Part shown: one piece after another, positions 19,308-27,630 of the stretch | Numbering within the stretch: position 1 is the first letter of the stretch | Layout of the letters: every line of letters starts with the position of its first letter | Source of the DNA: Myxococcus stipitatus | Lineage (GTDB): Bacteria > Myxococcota > Myxococcia > Myxococcales > Myxococcaceae | Assembly: GCF_038561935.1 (NCBI RefSeq) | Contig: NZ_CP102770.1 | Span: 4,650,001-4,714,000, forward strand | Reading direction: 5' to 3' | DNA length: 64,000 nucleotides | Made by a program: the position numbers and the translations under genes | The notes under the pieces: model-generated | The model's database searches: none | Told to the model about the DNA's origin: nothing | Seen by the model: only the letters and a program-made list of their open reading frames with translations

Positions 19308-19509
19308 TGTCGTGTCCAGCGCCCGAGTTCCCTCGACGAGGATGGCCAGGAGGGCCAGCGTCGGGCTGGCAGGTCGTGGGGCCTGGACGGGGCCGCCGCG
19401 AGGCGGGTCAGCCCTTGCCCACTGCCTGGAGAATGCGGGGGCATTAGAAGGGGGAGGACTTGCGCGAAGGCCCTGCGGGTGCTGACGCCTCGCGTTAGAG
19501 GCTTCCCGC

Positions 19510-19538
19510 TTGAACGTCTTCCGCCCAAACCATAGAAG
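19510..19538 (+). promoter_or_regulatory. Candidate sigma-70-type promoter of lipA
   Basis: TTGAAC (19510-19515) and TAGAAG (19533-19538) are separated by exactly 17 bases, each matching four of six consensus positions. The predicted start of transcription is only a few bases before the lipA ATG, so the mRNA would have almost no 5' leader. Confidence 0.4.
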
Positions 19539-19549
19539 GCCCGCGACCC

Positions 19550-20479
19550 ATGGCGACTCCTGATCGGTTCCCGCTTCCCCAGGTGCCTGAGACCTCCCGC
19601 AAGCCGGAATGGCTGAAGGTGCGGTTGCCCCACGGCGAGGGGTACGAGCGAGTCAAAGCCATCGTGAAGCGCACGAAGCTGGCGACCGTGTGCGAGGAGG
19701 CTCGCTGCCCGAACATCGCCGAGTGCTGGGGCGGCGGCACGGCCACGGTGATGTTGATGGGCGAGGTGTGCACGCGCGCGTGCCGCTTCTGCCACGTGAA
19801 GGTGGGGGCGCCTCCGCCGCTGGACCCGATGGAGCCCATCCATCTGGCCCAGGCGGTCAAGGAGATGGACCTCGAGTACATCGTCGTCACGTCGGTGAAC
19901 CGCGATGACCGGCCGGACGGTGGCGCCAGCCACTTCGCGTCCGCCATCCGCGAGCTGCGCCGCGAGAGCCCGCGCACCATCGTCGAGGTGCTCATTCCCG
20001 ACTTCAAGGGCGTGGAGAAGGACCTGACGACGGTCGCCGAGGCGAAGCCGCACGTCGTCGCGCACAACGTGGAGACGGTGGAGCGGCTGACGCCGACGGT
20101 GAGAGATCGCCGCGCGACCTATCGCCAGTCGCTGCGCGTGCTGGACTACCTCAAGCGCCGCCCGGAGGGCCTCTACACCAAGACGTCCGTGATGGTGGGC
20201 CTGGGCGAGACCGACGCGGAGCTGGAGCAGACCTTCAAGGACCTGCGCGAGGTGGGCGTGGATGTGCTCACTCTTGGACAGTACCTCCAGCCTTCGCAGT
20301 ACCACCTGCGGGTGGAGCGCTTCGTGACTCCCGCGCAGTTCGAGTCGTACAAGAAGCTGGCGGAGTCGTACGGCTTCCTCTACGTCGCCTCGGGACCGCT
20401 GGTCCGTTCCAGCTACCGGGCCGCCGAGTTCTTTATGAAGGGCCTGATGGAGCGCGAGCGCCTCGAGCGGCTCGGCTGA
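19550..20479 (+). CDS. lipA: Lipoyl synthase LipA
   Basis: Radical-SAM enzyme of 309 residues that inserts two sulfurs into protein-bound octanoate to make lipoate. Both iron-sulfur motifs are present: the auxiliary cluster C-x4-C-x5-C in CEEARCPNIAEC (C48, C53, C59) and the SAM cluster C-x3-C-x2-C in CTRACRFC (C74, C78, C81). The RSSY element near the C-terminus that binds the auxiliary cluster is seen as VRSSYRAAEFF. An E2 gene with a lipoyl domain starts 56 bp downstream and lipB lies 3 kb further on. Confidence 0.96.
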   Translation: MATPDRFPLPQVPETSRKPEWLKVRLPHGEGYERVKAIVKRTKLATVCEEARCPNIAECWGGGTATVMLMGEVCTRACRFCHVKVGAPPPLDPMEPIHLAQAVKEMDLEYIVVTSVNRDDRPDGGASHFASAIRELRRESPRTIVEVLIPDFKGVEKDLTTVAEAKPHVVAHNVETVERLTPTVRDRRATYRQSLRVLDYLKRRPEGLYTKTSVMVGLGETDAELEQTFKDLREVGVDVLTLGQYLQPSQYHLRVERFVTPAQFESYKKLAESYGFLYVASGPLVRSSYRAAEFFMKGLMERERLERLG

Positions 20480-20535
20480 CCGGGCTTCGTTTCGTGGCTT
20501 GACGCAACCCCCGTTCCTCTCGGAAAGACACCCGC

Positions 20536-21801
20536 ATGGCAACCTTTGAATTCAAGCTCCCCGACCTCGGCGAAGGCGTGATGGAGGGCGAGCTGGTCAA
20601 GTGGCACGTCAAGTCCGGCGACGTCGTGAAGGAAGACCAGGTGCTTGCCGAGGTGATGACGGACAAGGCCACCGTCACCGTCCCCAGCCCGAAGGCCGGG
20701 CGCGTCGTGCAGACGCACGGCAAGGAAGGGGACATGGCGAAGGTGCACCAGCTCCTCGTCACGCTGGAGATTGAAGGCGCGGCTCCGGCGCAGGCGGCGG
20801 GTCACGGTGCGCCCGCTCCGGCGGCGCAGGCCTCCACGGCGGCGGCGTCCGCTCCGGCGGCCACCGCGGCTCAGGCCCAGGCGACGAAGGTGCTGGCCAC
20901 GCCTGTGACCCGGCGCATGGCGCGCGAGCATGGACTGGACCTGGCGACCATCGCGGGCAGCGGTCCGCAGGGTCGGGTGACGAAGGCGGACGTGCTCGCC
21001 GCGCTGGAGGGTGGGGACTCGAAGAACGTGGTGGCCGCTCCCGCGCCCGCCGCTCAGGCGCGTCCCGCGGTGCCGGCGCTGTCCACGGGCCGCTCCGACG
21101 AGCGCATCCCGCTGCGCGGCCTGCGCAAGAAGATCGCCGAGAAGATGGTTCGGTCGAAGTTCACCATGCCGCACTTCGCCTTCGTGGAAGAGGTGGATGC
21201 GACGGACCTGGTGGCGCTCCGGGCGCGGCTCAACAAGCAGCTCGCGGCGGCGGGCGACAACACCAAGCTCAACTACCTGCCGTTCATCATCAAGGCGACC
21301 ATCGCCGCGCTGAAGAAGTTCCCGCACCTGAACGCCAACTTCGATGAGGCGTCGCAGGAGTTGGTGGTGCGCGGCGAGTACAACATCGGCATGGCCGTGG
21401 CGACGCCGGATGGCCTCACGGTGGCCGTGGTGAAGAACGCGGATCGCCTGACGCTGGCGGAGCTGGCGCAGGAGACGGCGCGCCTGGGCGTGGCGGCGCG
21501 TGAGCGGAAGCTGAAGATGGAGGAGCTGACGGGCGGCACCTTCACCATCACCTCGCTGGGGCAGAGTGGCGGCCTGTTCGCCACGCCCATCATCAACCAC
21601 CCCGAAGTGGGCATCATGGGCGTGCACAAGCTCAAGAAGCGCCCGGCCGTGGTGAATGACCAGGTCGTGGTTCGCGACATGATGAACCTGTCGCTCTCGT
21701 GCGACCACCGCGTCATCGACGGCTCCGTGGCGGCCGACTTCGTCTACGAAGTCATCAAGTACCTGGAGAAGCCGGACCTGCTGTTCCTGGCGATGGCGTG
21801 A
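20536..21801 (+). CDS. 2-oxoacid dehydrogenase E2, dihydrolipoyl acyltransferase
   Basis: Core subunit of a 2-oxoacid dehydrogenase complex, 421 residues. Domain order: one lipoyl domain (1-78) with the lipoylated Lys44 in MTDKATV; an Ala/Pro-rich flexible linker; a peripheral-subunit-binding domain (about 118-155, [15 protein letters not shown]); a second linker; and a catalytic acyltransferase domain (about 190-421) with active-site motif [12 protein letters not shown]. Whether it serves pyruvate or branched-chain substrates is not certain; the single lipoyl domain with TDKA suits either. No E1 gene is in the window, but E3 (lpdA) and lipA are directly upstream. Confidence 0.92.
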   Translation: MATFEFKLPDLGEGVMEGELVKWHVKSGDVVKEDQVLAEVMTDKATVTVPSPKAGRVVQTHGKEGDMAKVHQLLVTLEIEGAAPAQAAGHGAPAPAAQASTAAASAPAATAAQAQATKVLATPVTRRMAREHGLDLATIAGSGPQGRVTKADVLAALEGGDSKNVVAAPAPAAQARPAVPALSTGRSDERIPLRGLRKKIAEKMVRSKFTMPHFAFVEEVDATDLVALRARLNKQLAAAGDNTKLNYLPFIIKATIAALKKFPHLNANFDEASQELVVRGEYNIGMAVATPDGLTVAVVKNADRLTLAELAQETARLGVAARERKLKMEELTGGTFTITSLGQSGGLFATPIINHPEVGIMGVHKLKKRPAVVNDQVVVRDMMNLSLSCDHRVIDGSVAADFVYEVIKYLEKPDLLFLAMA

Positions 21802-21815
21802 GGTCGCCGTGGGTG

Positions 21816-21844
21816 GGCTCGGGCACGGAGGTGAAGCCCGAGCC
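21816..21844 (+). terminator. Hairpin after the E2 gene
   Basis: GGCTCGGGC (21816-21824) pairs perfectly with GCCCGAGCC (21836-21844), starting 15 bases after the E2 stop. No T-run follows. It probably ends the lipA-E2 transcript. Confidence 0.6.
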
Positions 21845-21962
21845 TGTCTGACCTCGAGTCGGCGGGCAGGGCTCGGAGGACGGGCTACCCGCCTGCTCGT
21901 CGGGACGAGGGTGTGATTCGGAGCAGGGCGATGGCGTACCAAGGCGGTTAGGCTCTGTTCGT

Positions 21963-23432
21963 ATGGCCGAGAACCCTCGCGAGCTGATCCGCACCGCGCA
22001 GTCCGCCGAGCTGCGGGGAGATGTGTCCCTCGCGGTGGAGTACCTCCAGCGGGCCGCGGCCGCGTATCGCGAGTCGGGCCATGTGGCCCGCGCACTCCAG
22101 TTGCTGCGCCATGCGCGCCGGCTGGATGCGGGCAGACACGACCTCATCGAGGAAGTCAGTCGCCTCGAGGCCTTGCTGGAGTCAGGAGGCTCGGACCCCG
22201 CCAGAAGCAGTGACCTTCCCGACGGGGTGCGCGCGGGGCCCGCGCGAGTCGTGCCGCCGAGTCCATCCCGCGAGGTCGGTGAGCGCGATACGCGGGGCGC
22301 ATCGGTCGAGCCGTCTCGTCGACACCGGCTTGTCGCCGAGGCGTTGCAGGCGGTGGACACCCCGGTCGACGAGAAGTCCGCCGAGGTCGCCGCGTGGGTC
22401 CTGGATGAAGAAGTGAGCGAGGACCTCCAGCGGTTGGAGGTTCAGCTCGCACGGGTCGCGGCTGCTGTCGACCCCACGGAGGTCCTGGCGCCGGCTCCGA
22501 TGGAAGAGGCCGCGCCGCCCCGTCGAAGGCGGGAGGCTCGGATCATCGAGCGAGGTCCCACGCGCGCGGATGTCTCGCTCGAGGCGTGGTGTTCGTTCTG
22601 CTGTCGCCCTCGCGCGGAGGTCGGCGACCTCGTGGCGGGGCCGGCGGGTGCGTTCATCTGCAAGGCGTGTCTGACGGAGTCCTCGTCACTCCTCGCGGAT
22701 GTGAGCCCCGTGCCGCTGCCCGTGCGCGCTCGCGCGGCATCGCGTACCACCACCGAGCTGGAGTTCGTGGGGCAGCCCGAGCTGCGCACGCAGCTGGAGG
22801 CCGCGCTTCAGTCGGGTGTTCGCTGTGTCCTCCTCGTGGGGGGCGAAGGCTGCGGGAAGAGCACGCTGCTGCGGATGCTCCAGCGGCAGGGGAGGGGTGT
22901 CATCTCGAGCGTCGATTCGCTCGCCGACGACGTGTCGTCCTCACCGGTGTTCATCGAAGACGTGGAGCGTCTGGGCACGGAGCCATGGGCCGCCCTCGCG
23001 GCCTTCCTCGCGCGAGTGTCCCGGCCCCCCGTGGTGCTCAGCGCGCGTGGACAGTCCTCGGAGGCAGGAGCACTCGCGCTGCGAGGTGGCTCCGAGCGCC
23101 TCTTCGTTCCCACCACGGAGGTGCTGTCCCGCGCGGTGCGCGGCATCCTCCCGGTGGGCCTCCTGGAGCACGTCCAGGTGCTGTTGTCCCTGCGACAGCC
23201 CTCGCGCGCGGACTACGTCGAGATGGCTCGCGCGAACCTGGCGCTTCGAGAGCCCGCGACGTCCCTCTCCGACGACGCCTTGGTCGCGTTCGCCGCCGAG
23301 GCGGAGCGCTCTCCTCGCGCGGGCCATGAGCTGCAGGCCCTCCTCAACAGGGTTCCCGCTGGAATATGGGAACTCGAGCCAGTGACGAAGCCGCCCTCCA
23401 CTCGTAAGGGCCGGCGGAAGGGAACGTCGTGA
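21963..23432 (+). CDS. TPR / ClpX-type zinc finger / P-loop protein of unknown function
   Basis: A 489-residue protein with an unusual domain order. Residues about 1-65 form one to two TPR-like helix pairs (AELRGDVSLAVEYLQRAAAAYRE). After a low-complexity, charged linker there is a four-cysteine finger (about 203-233) of the kind at the N-terminus of ClpX, CSFC...AGPAGAFICKAC. It is followed by a nucleotide-binding domain with Walker A GGEGCGKST (about 292-300) and a plausible Walker B in VFIEDVERLG, then a helical C-terminal part. No ClpX pore loops or second region of homology are obvious, so it is not ClpX itself. The stop overlaps the lipB start (GTGA), so the two are probably translated together. 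Confidence 0.75.
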   Translation: MAENPRELIRTAQSAELRGDVSLAVEYLQRAAAAYRESGHVARALQLLRHARRLDAGRHDLIEEVSRLEALLESGGSDPARSSDLPDGVRAGPARVVPPSPSREVGERDTRGASVEPSRRHRLVAEALQAVDTPVDEKSAEVAAWVLDEEVSEDLQRLEVQLARVAAAVDPTEVLAPAPMEEAAPPRRRREARIIERGPTRADVSLEAWCSFCCRPRAEVGDLVAGPAGAFICKACLTESSSLLADVSPVPLPVRARAASRTTTELEFVGQPELRTQLEAALQSGVRCVLLVGGEGCGKSTLLRMLQRQGRGVISSVDSLADDVSSSPVFIEDVERLGTEPWAALAAFLARVSRPPVVLSARGQSSEAGALALRGGSERLFVPTTEVLSRAVRGILPVGLLEHVQVLLSLRQPSRADYVEMARANLALREPATSLSDDALVAFAAEAERSPRAGHELQALLNRVPAGIWELEPVTKPPSTRKGRRKGTS

Positions 23433-24514
23433 ACACCATCACCGTCTACCGGCTCGGCCGGGTGGAATACGAAGACGGCCTCAACCTGATGCGCCTCTTC
23501 GGCGATGCGCGCCGGGAGGGGCTGAGCGGAGACGTCCTGCTCCTCTTGGAGCACCCGCCGGTCCTCACGCTCGGGCGAGGGGCGAAGCGGGAGAACATCA
23601 CCGCGCCGGACGCGAGCCTCGCCGCCGAGGGGGTGGAGGTCTTCGAGACCAATCGCGGTGGCGACGTCACGTACCATGGCCCTGGCCAGATTGTCGGCTA
23701 CCCCATCTTCCTGCTCCCCGAGGCACGCCGGGATGTCCGCCGCTACGTGCGCGACGTCGAGCGCTCCATCATGCAGGTCCTGTCCGAGTGGGGCATCACC
23801 GCGGGGCCCATCCCCAAGTGGCCCGGCGTCTGGATTGGCGAAGAGGGCGACCCCGACGCGCGGAAGATCGCCGCCATCGGTGTCCACATCTCCCGCTGGC
23901 TCACCACCCATGGCTTCGCGCTCAACGTGAACACGAAGATGGAGCACTTCCGCTTCATCGTCCCCTGCGGCATTCGCGAGGCGGGTGTCACTTCCATGCA
24001 GCGGGAGCGAGGACACACCATCCCCTTGCCCGACGTGCAGGAGGCGCTGGCTCGCAGCTTCTGCGCGGTCTTCGACAGTGAGCGCGTGGATGCTCCCGCG
24101 CCCATGCGCACGGTGAGCATCGCCGCCGTGCGAGGCCATGGCTCGGAGGCGCGCGTGCTGCTCGTGCGCCGCCGCCCGGAGCGAGGTGGCTTCTGGCAGA
24201 TCCTGACGGGGCGCGTGGAGTCCGACGAAGCCCCCGCCCAGGCCGCCGCGCGCGAGCTGGACGAGGAGACGGGGCTGCGTCTCCCCGTCGAGGACCTGGC
24301 CTATCGCCACGCCTTCGCGGTGGGGGAGACACTTCCTCCCGTTCTCGCCGAGGAGAGTGGCTTCGCCGTCCACGCCCCGCCGGATGCCCAGGTGCGCCTG
24401 GGGCCCGAGCACGATGCCTTCGAGTGGGTGGACGTGCCCACCGCGCTGGAGCGGCTGCCCTTCGTGGGGCTGCGCGAGACGGTGAAGCGCGCGGTGGCGG
24501 GGCGCGGAGGCTGA
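23429..24514 (+). CDS. lipB: Octanoyltransferase LipB fused to a Nudix hydrolase
   Basis: A 361-residue fusion. Residues 1 to about 220 are LipB, which moves octanoate from acyl carrier protein to lipoyl domains; the RGGDVTYHGPGQ motif (77-88), catalytic Lys146 (ARKIAAIG) and Cys180 (FIVPCGI) are present. Residues about 226-361 form a complete Nudix domain with a perfect box, G261 to L283 (G-x5-E-x7-RELDEETGL). The GFWQILTG context before the box resembles dihydroneopterin-triphosphate pyrophosphatase (NudB), so a folate-related substrate is possible. LipB alone is normally about 210-230 residues. The GTG start overlaps the stop of the upstream zinc-finger/P-loop gene. Confidence 0.9.
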   Translation: MNTITVYRLGRVEYEDGLNLMRLFGDARREGLSGDVLLLLEHPPVLTLGRGAKRENITAPDASLAAEGVEVFETNRGGDVTYHGPGQIVGYPIFLLPEARRDVRRYVRDVERSIMQVLSEWGITAGPIPKWPGVWIGEEGDPDARKIAAIGVHISRWLTTHGFALNVNTKMEHFRFIVPCGIREAGVTSMQRERGHTIPLPDVQEALARSFCAVFDSERVDAPAPMRTVSIAAVRGHGSEARVLLVRRRPERGGFWQILTGRVESDEAPAQAAARELDEETGLRLPVEDLAYRHAFAVGETLPPVLAEESGFAVHAPPDAQVRLGPEHDAFEWVDVPTALERLPFVGLRETVKRAVAGRGG

Positions 24515-24535
24515 GCTCCCCGCGCCCTCGGGCGA

Positions 24536-25411
24536 CTACAGCTTGATGACCATCGCTTCCTTGGCGGCGATGGCCTCGGGGCGGTGCTTGCGGACCTGCC
24601 GCAGCAGCTTGTCCATCGCCGCGTCATCGCGGTTCGGGTCGTGGTGGAAGAGCACCAGCGTCTTCACCTGGGCCGCATCCGCCGCGGCCACGGCGGCCTG
24701 CCACGTCGAGTGGCCCCAGCCCGTGCGCGCCGGCCCACCGCGGCCGTGGTACTCGTCCTCGGTGTACATGGAGTCGTAGATGAACAGGTCCGCGCCACGC
24801 GCGAACTCGAACATCCCCGAGTCCATGTCGCTGCCGTGCTCCACGTCCGTGGCGTACACCACGCTGCGCCCACCACACTCCACGCGGTAGCCCAGGCTTC
24901 CACCTGGGTGGTTCAGCTCCAGCCACTGGACCTTGGCGGGCCCCAGCTGCAACGTCCCGTCCGCTGGCAGGTCCCGGTAGGTGACCTTCGCGCGGAACGT
25001 CCCCTCCGCCGTCACCGGGAAGTACGGCTGCACCATGTGCCCGCTCAGCAGCTCCCGGGTGGTGCGTCCGTTCCGCGCCGGCCCGTTCATCGTCAGCTCA
25101 CTCGTGGGGACGAAGATGGGCGCGAAGAAGGGGAGACCCTGGAGGTGGTCGTAGTGGTAGTGCGTGATGAAGATGTTGCCGCGCACCGGCCCGCCCGCCG
25201 CCGCCAGCAGTGAGTCACCCAGTGCTCGTGCTCCCGAGCCCAGGTCGAAGATGAGCAGCTCCTCCCCGCATCGGATCTCGACGCATGGGGTGTTGCCGCC
25301 GTACCGCCTCGTCTGGGGACCTGGGGCGGGGATGGAACCGCGCACGCCCCAGAAGCGCACCTCGAAGGGCACGCGGGCTTGATTGCGCACGACGGTGTTC
25401 CGTCGCCGCAC
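24536..25411 (-). CDS. Metallo-beta-lactamase-fold hydrolase
   Basis: A 291-residue soluble protein of the metallo-beta-lactamase superfamily. The metal motif HxHxDH is present as THYHYDHLQG, with further ligands in LNHPGGSLGY and ATDVEHG and a late LFHHDPNRDD. The opening FWGVRGSIPAPGP is typical of the RNase Z/phosphodiesterase-like MBL branch often found beside signalling domains; the true substrate is unknown. The frame is open back to a TTG at 25468 that would overlap ribA by 47 bases; I chose GTG 25411, eleven bases after the ribA stop, without strong support from a ribosome-binding site. The GTG at 25390 is another option. Confidence 0.8.
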   Translation of the reverse strand: MRRRNTVVRNQARVPFEVRFWGVRGSIPAPGPQTRRYGGNTPCVEIRCGEELLIFDLGSGARALGDSLLAAAGGPVRGNIFITHYHYDHLQGLPFFAPIFVPTSELTMNGPARNGRTTRELLSGHMVQPYFPVTAEGTFRAKVTYRDLPADGTLQLGPAKVQWLELNHPGGSLGYRVECGGRSVVYATDVEHGSDMDSGMFEFARGADLFIYDSMYTEDEYHGRGGPARTGWGHSTWQAAVAAADAAQVKTLVLFHHDPNRDDAAMDKLLRQVRKHRPEAIAAKEAMVIKL

Positions 25412-25421
25412 AGGCGTTTTC

Positions 25422-26096
25422 TCAGCCAGCTTGGGCTTCCGTGTCGTCGTCCTCGGCGAAGAGCTCAATCAGGTGCCCCGTACGCTCGCGCTTCGTCCTC
25501 AAATAGTCGAGGTTATGCGGATTGTGCTCGGTCCGGGAAGGGATTCGACGCAGGACGGGGATGCCTTCCTCGACCATGCCGGCGATCTTCAGCGGATTGT
25601 TGGTGATGAGGTCCACCGAGCGCACATCCAGCGAGCGCAACATCTCCGCGGCGATGTCGTAGCTGCGAAGGTCGTCCGCGAACCCGAGCTGCCGGTTCGC
25701 TTCGTAGGTATCCAGCCCCTTGGACTGGAGGGCATAGGCCTTGATCTTGTTCCCAAGTCCAATGCCGCGCCCCTCCTGCCGGAGGTAGAGCACCACGCCC
25801 AGTCCCTGCTGGGTGATGAAGTCCAGCGCCCGGTCCAACTGCTCCTTGCAGTCGCACTTGAGGCTGCCGAAGACCTCGCTCGTCAGACACTCGGAGTGAA
25901 TACGAACGGGCACTCCCTCCACCCCGGTGACGTCGCCCGCGACCAGGGCGACATGCTCCCGGCCGTTGCGCCGGTCCCTGAACACGACGGTCCTCAGCGG
26001 CCCCCGGCTCGTGGGGATATCCGCCTCCGAGAAGCGCTCCAGGTGCTGGGTCGGCTTCCGGGTCGGAAGAGGCTGGGGTGAGCGAGTGTCCGACAT
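25422..26096 (-). CDS. ribA: GTP cyclohydrolase II RibA
   Basis: Zinc enzyme of 224 residues that opens GTP to start riboflavin synthesis. The three zinc cysteines are in CLTSEVFGSLKCDC, and the catalytic block YLRQEGRGIGLGNKIKAY is intact. It lacks the DHBP synthase half seen in RibBA, so that activity must be elsewhere. The metallo-beta-lactamase-fold gene follows at once on the same strand. No FMN riboswitch was seen before it. Confidence 0.94.
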   Translation of the reverse strand: MSDTRSPQPLPTRKPTQHLERFSEADIPTSRGPLRTVVFRDRRNGREHVALVAGDVTGVEGVPVRIHSECLTSEVFGSLKCDCKEQLDRALDFITQQGLGVVLYLRQEGRGIGLGNKIKAYALQSKGLDTYEANRQLGFADDLRSYDIAAEMLRSLDVRSVDLITNNPLKIAGMVEEGIPVLRRIPSRTEHNPHNLDYLRTKRERTGHLIELFAEDDDTEAQAG

Positions 26097-26222
26097 GATG
26101 GTTCAATCTCCAGATGCGAAGCACCCTGTTTGGTGCTCCCACGAGCGATAGTCAAGGCGGACTCTCAGAGGACCCCCGCCTGATGACCGCCGGAAGGATG
26201 CGTGACGGCCGGTCTGGGTTTC

Positions 26223-27455
26223 TCAAGCGCCCCAGGAGACGGGAAGCAATTCCACCGGATCTCCATGAGACAAGCTGCTGGCTTCCCGTGGGAAGTGCAG
26301 CAGGTGGGTGGCGGCCGCGGCGGACCGGAGGGCGCCGGACGTCTGGGTGGACAGGGGGCGGGCCCAGAGCGCCCCGTCCTTCCAGGTGGCCACCACCCGG
26401 ACGAAGTGGGCCAGGCCGGGGGGCTTGGAGAGCTTCCCCTCCAGGCGGCCGGAGACCCGGACGGGCGCGACGTCGGCATGGCCGAGCAGCTTGCGGAGCG
26501 TGGGCCTGACGAAGAGCTCGAAGGTGACGAGCGACGAGGTGGGGTTGCCCGGCAGCCCGAAGAAGAGGGTGGTGCCACGCTTGCCCACCACCAGGGGCTT
26601 GCCGGGCTTGATGGCCACGCGCCACAGGTGCTGCTCCACGCCGATGGCGGCGAGCACTTCCTTCACGTAGTCGCGCTCGCCCACGGAGACGCCCGCGCTG
26701 GTGAGCACCACGTCGAAGCCTTGGGCGCGGGACAGGGCCTCCGCCACGCTGTCCCGCGTGTCCTGGGCGATGCCCAGCAGGGACGGCAGTCCTCCCGCGC
26801 GGCGCACCGCGAGGGCGAGCGACGGGGCGTTGGTGTCGACGATGCGGCCGCGAGGGGCTTCGTCGGCCCGGCACAGCTCGTCGCCCGTGGAGAGGATGGC
26901 CACCCGGGGCGCGCGAGGCACGGGCGCCGACAGCATGCCCTGGCCCCAGATCAGCCCCAGCTCCGGGATGCCCAGGGGCGTGCCCTGGGCCAGCAGCAGC
27001 TCACCCTCGCGTGCGTCCTCGCCGCGAGGCCGCACGAACTGGCCGGGCACCACGGCCTCCAGGACGTCCACTTCATCCGCCCCACCGTCGGGCACCGGGC
27101 GGACGCGCTCGCGCATCACCACCGCGTCCGCGCCCGACGGAAGCGGGGCTCCCGTCATGATGCGCACGCACGTGCCTGAACGGACTTCTTGACGCGGTGC
27201 GCCTCCCGCGAAGACGGTCTCCAGCACTGGCAGCCGCACGGGCAGCGCCCCGGCCAGGTCGGCCGCGCGCACCGCGTAGCCGTCCATCGCCGAGTTGTCC
27301 CAAGGGGGCAGGGTGCGCTGGGCCATGACGTCCTCGGCCAGCGTGCGTCCCAGGCCGTCTTCGAGCGCCACCCACTCGGCGGACAGCGGCGCGGCCAGGG
27401 CCAGGATTCGCGCTCGGGCCTCGTCTTCTGGAAGCAGTGTCGCGGCGTCGTTCAT
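26223..27455 (-). CDS. moeA: Molybdopterin molybdenumtransferase MoeA
   Basis: Inserts molybdenum into adenylylated molybdopterin in the last step of cofactor synthesis; 410 residues, normal size. Family motifs include LPPWDNSAMDGYAV near residues 49-62, RIMTGAPLPSGADAVV, TSAGVSVGERDYV and FFGLPGNPTSSLV. It is transcribed with ribA in the same direction but 126 bases separate them. A promoter-bearing region shared with the divergent basic protein gene lies upstream. Confidence 0.95.
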   Translation of the reverse strand: MNDAATLLPEDEARARILALAAPLSAEWVALEDGLGRTLAEDVMAQRTLPPWDNSAMDGYAVRAADLAGALPVRLPVLETVFAGGAPRQEVRSGTCVRIMTGAPLPSGADAVVMRERVRPVPDGGADEVDVLEAVVPGQFVRPRGEDAREGELLLAQGTPLGIPELGLIWGQGMLSAPVPRAPRVAILSTGDELCRADEAPRGRIVDTNAPSLALAVRRAGGLPSLLGIAQDTRDSVAEALSRAQGFDVVLTSAGVSVGERDYVKEVLAAIGVEQHLWRVAIKPGKPLVVGKRGTTLFFGLPGNPTSSLVTFELFVRPTLRKLLGHADVAPVRVSGRLEGKLSKPPGLAHFVRVVATWKDGALWARPLSTQTSGALRSAAAATHLLHFPREASSLSHGDPVELLPVSWGA

Positions 27456-27512
27456 GGGCGTCCTCTTCGACCTGTTTCGCTGCCAAAGTCCGAGAGAAAA
27501 TCAAGTGTTAGT

Positions 27513-27541
27513 TTGACAGCCCTGCTGATCATCGTTACAAG
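27513..27541 (+). promoter_or_regulatory. Sigma-70-type promoter before the H1-like/chagasin gene
   Basis: A perfect -35 hexamer TTGACA (27513-27518) is followed after exactly 17 bases by TACAAG (27536-27541), four of six matches to TATAAT. The predicted start of transcription is about 80 bases before the ATG at 27631. It is the best sigma-70 match I saw in the window. Confidence 0.65.
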
Positions 27542-27630
27542 CTCCAGTCATCGCGAAGCCTGCCAGTCCTCCTGGGGGTGGCGTGGCAACCCGTTGAAAG
27601 TACACGGGAACTCTCAAGGAGACAGCGTCG

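Noticed and set aside
19239-19535. A 98-residue frame between lpdA and lipA
   Set aside because: It spans two terminator-like hairpins and the lipA promoter; composition is not protein-like.
16619-20542. A 1307-residue open frame on the minus strand
   Set aside because: Only the part below 17752 has protein-like sequence and a ribosome-binding site; the rest is antisense of lpdA and lipA, open because of GC-rich codon bias.
21963-23432. Annotation as ClpX
   Set aside because: The zinc finger is ClpX-like, but the rest lacks the ClpX AAA+ motif set and the length and order differ.
26097-27630. Molybdenum-cofactor or FMN riboswitch near moeA/ribA
   Set aside because: None of the conserved elements of these riboswitches could be recognised upstream of either gene.
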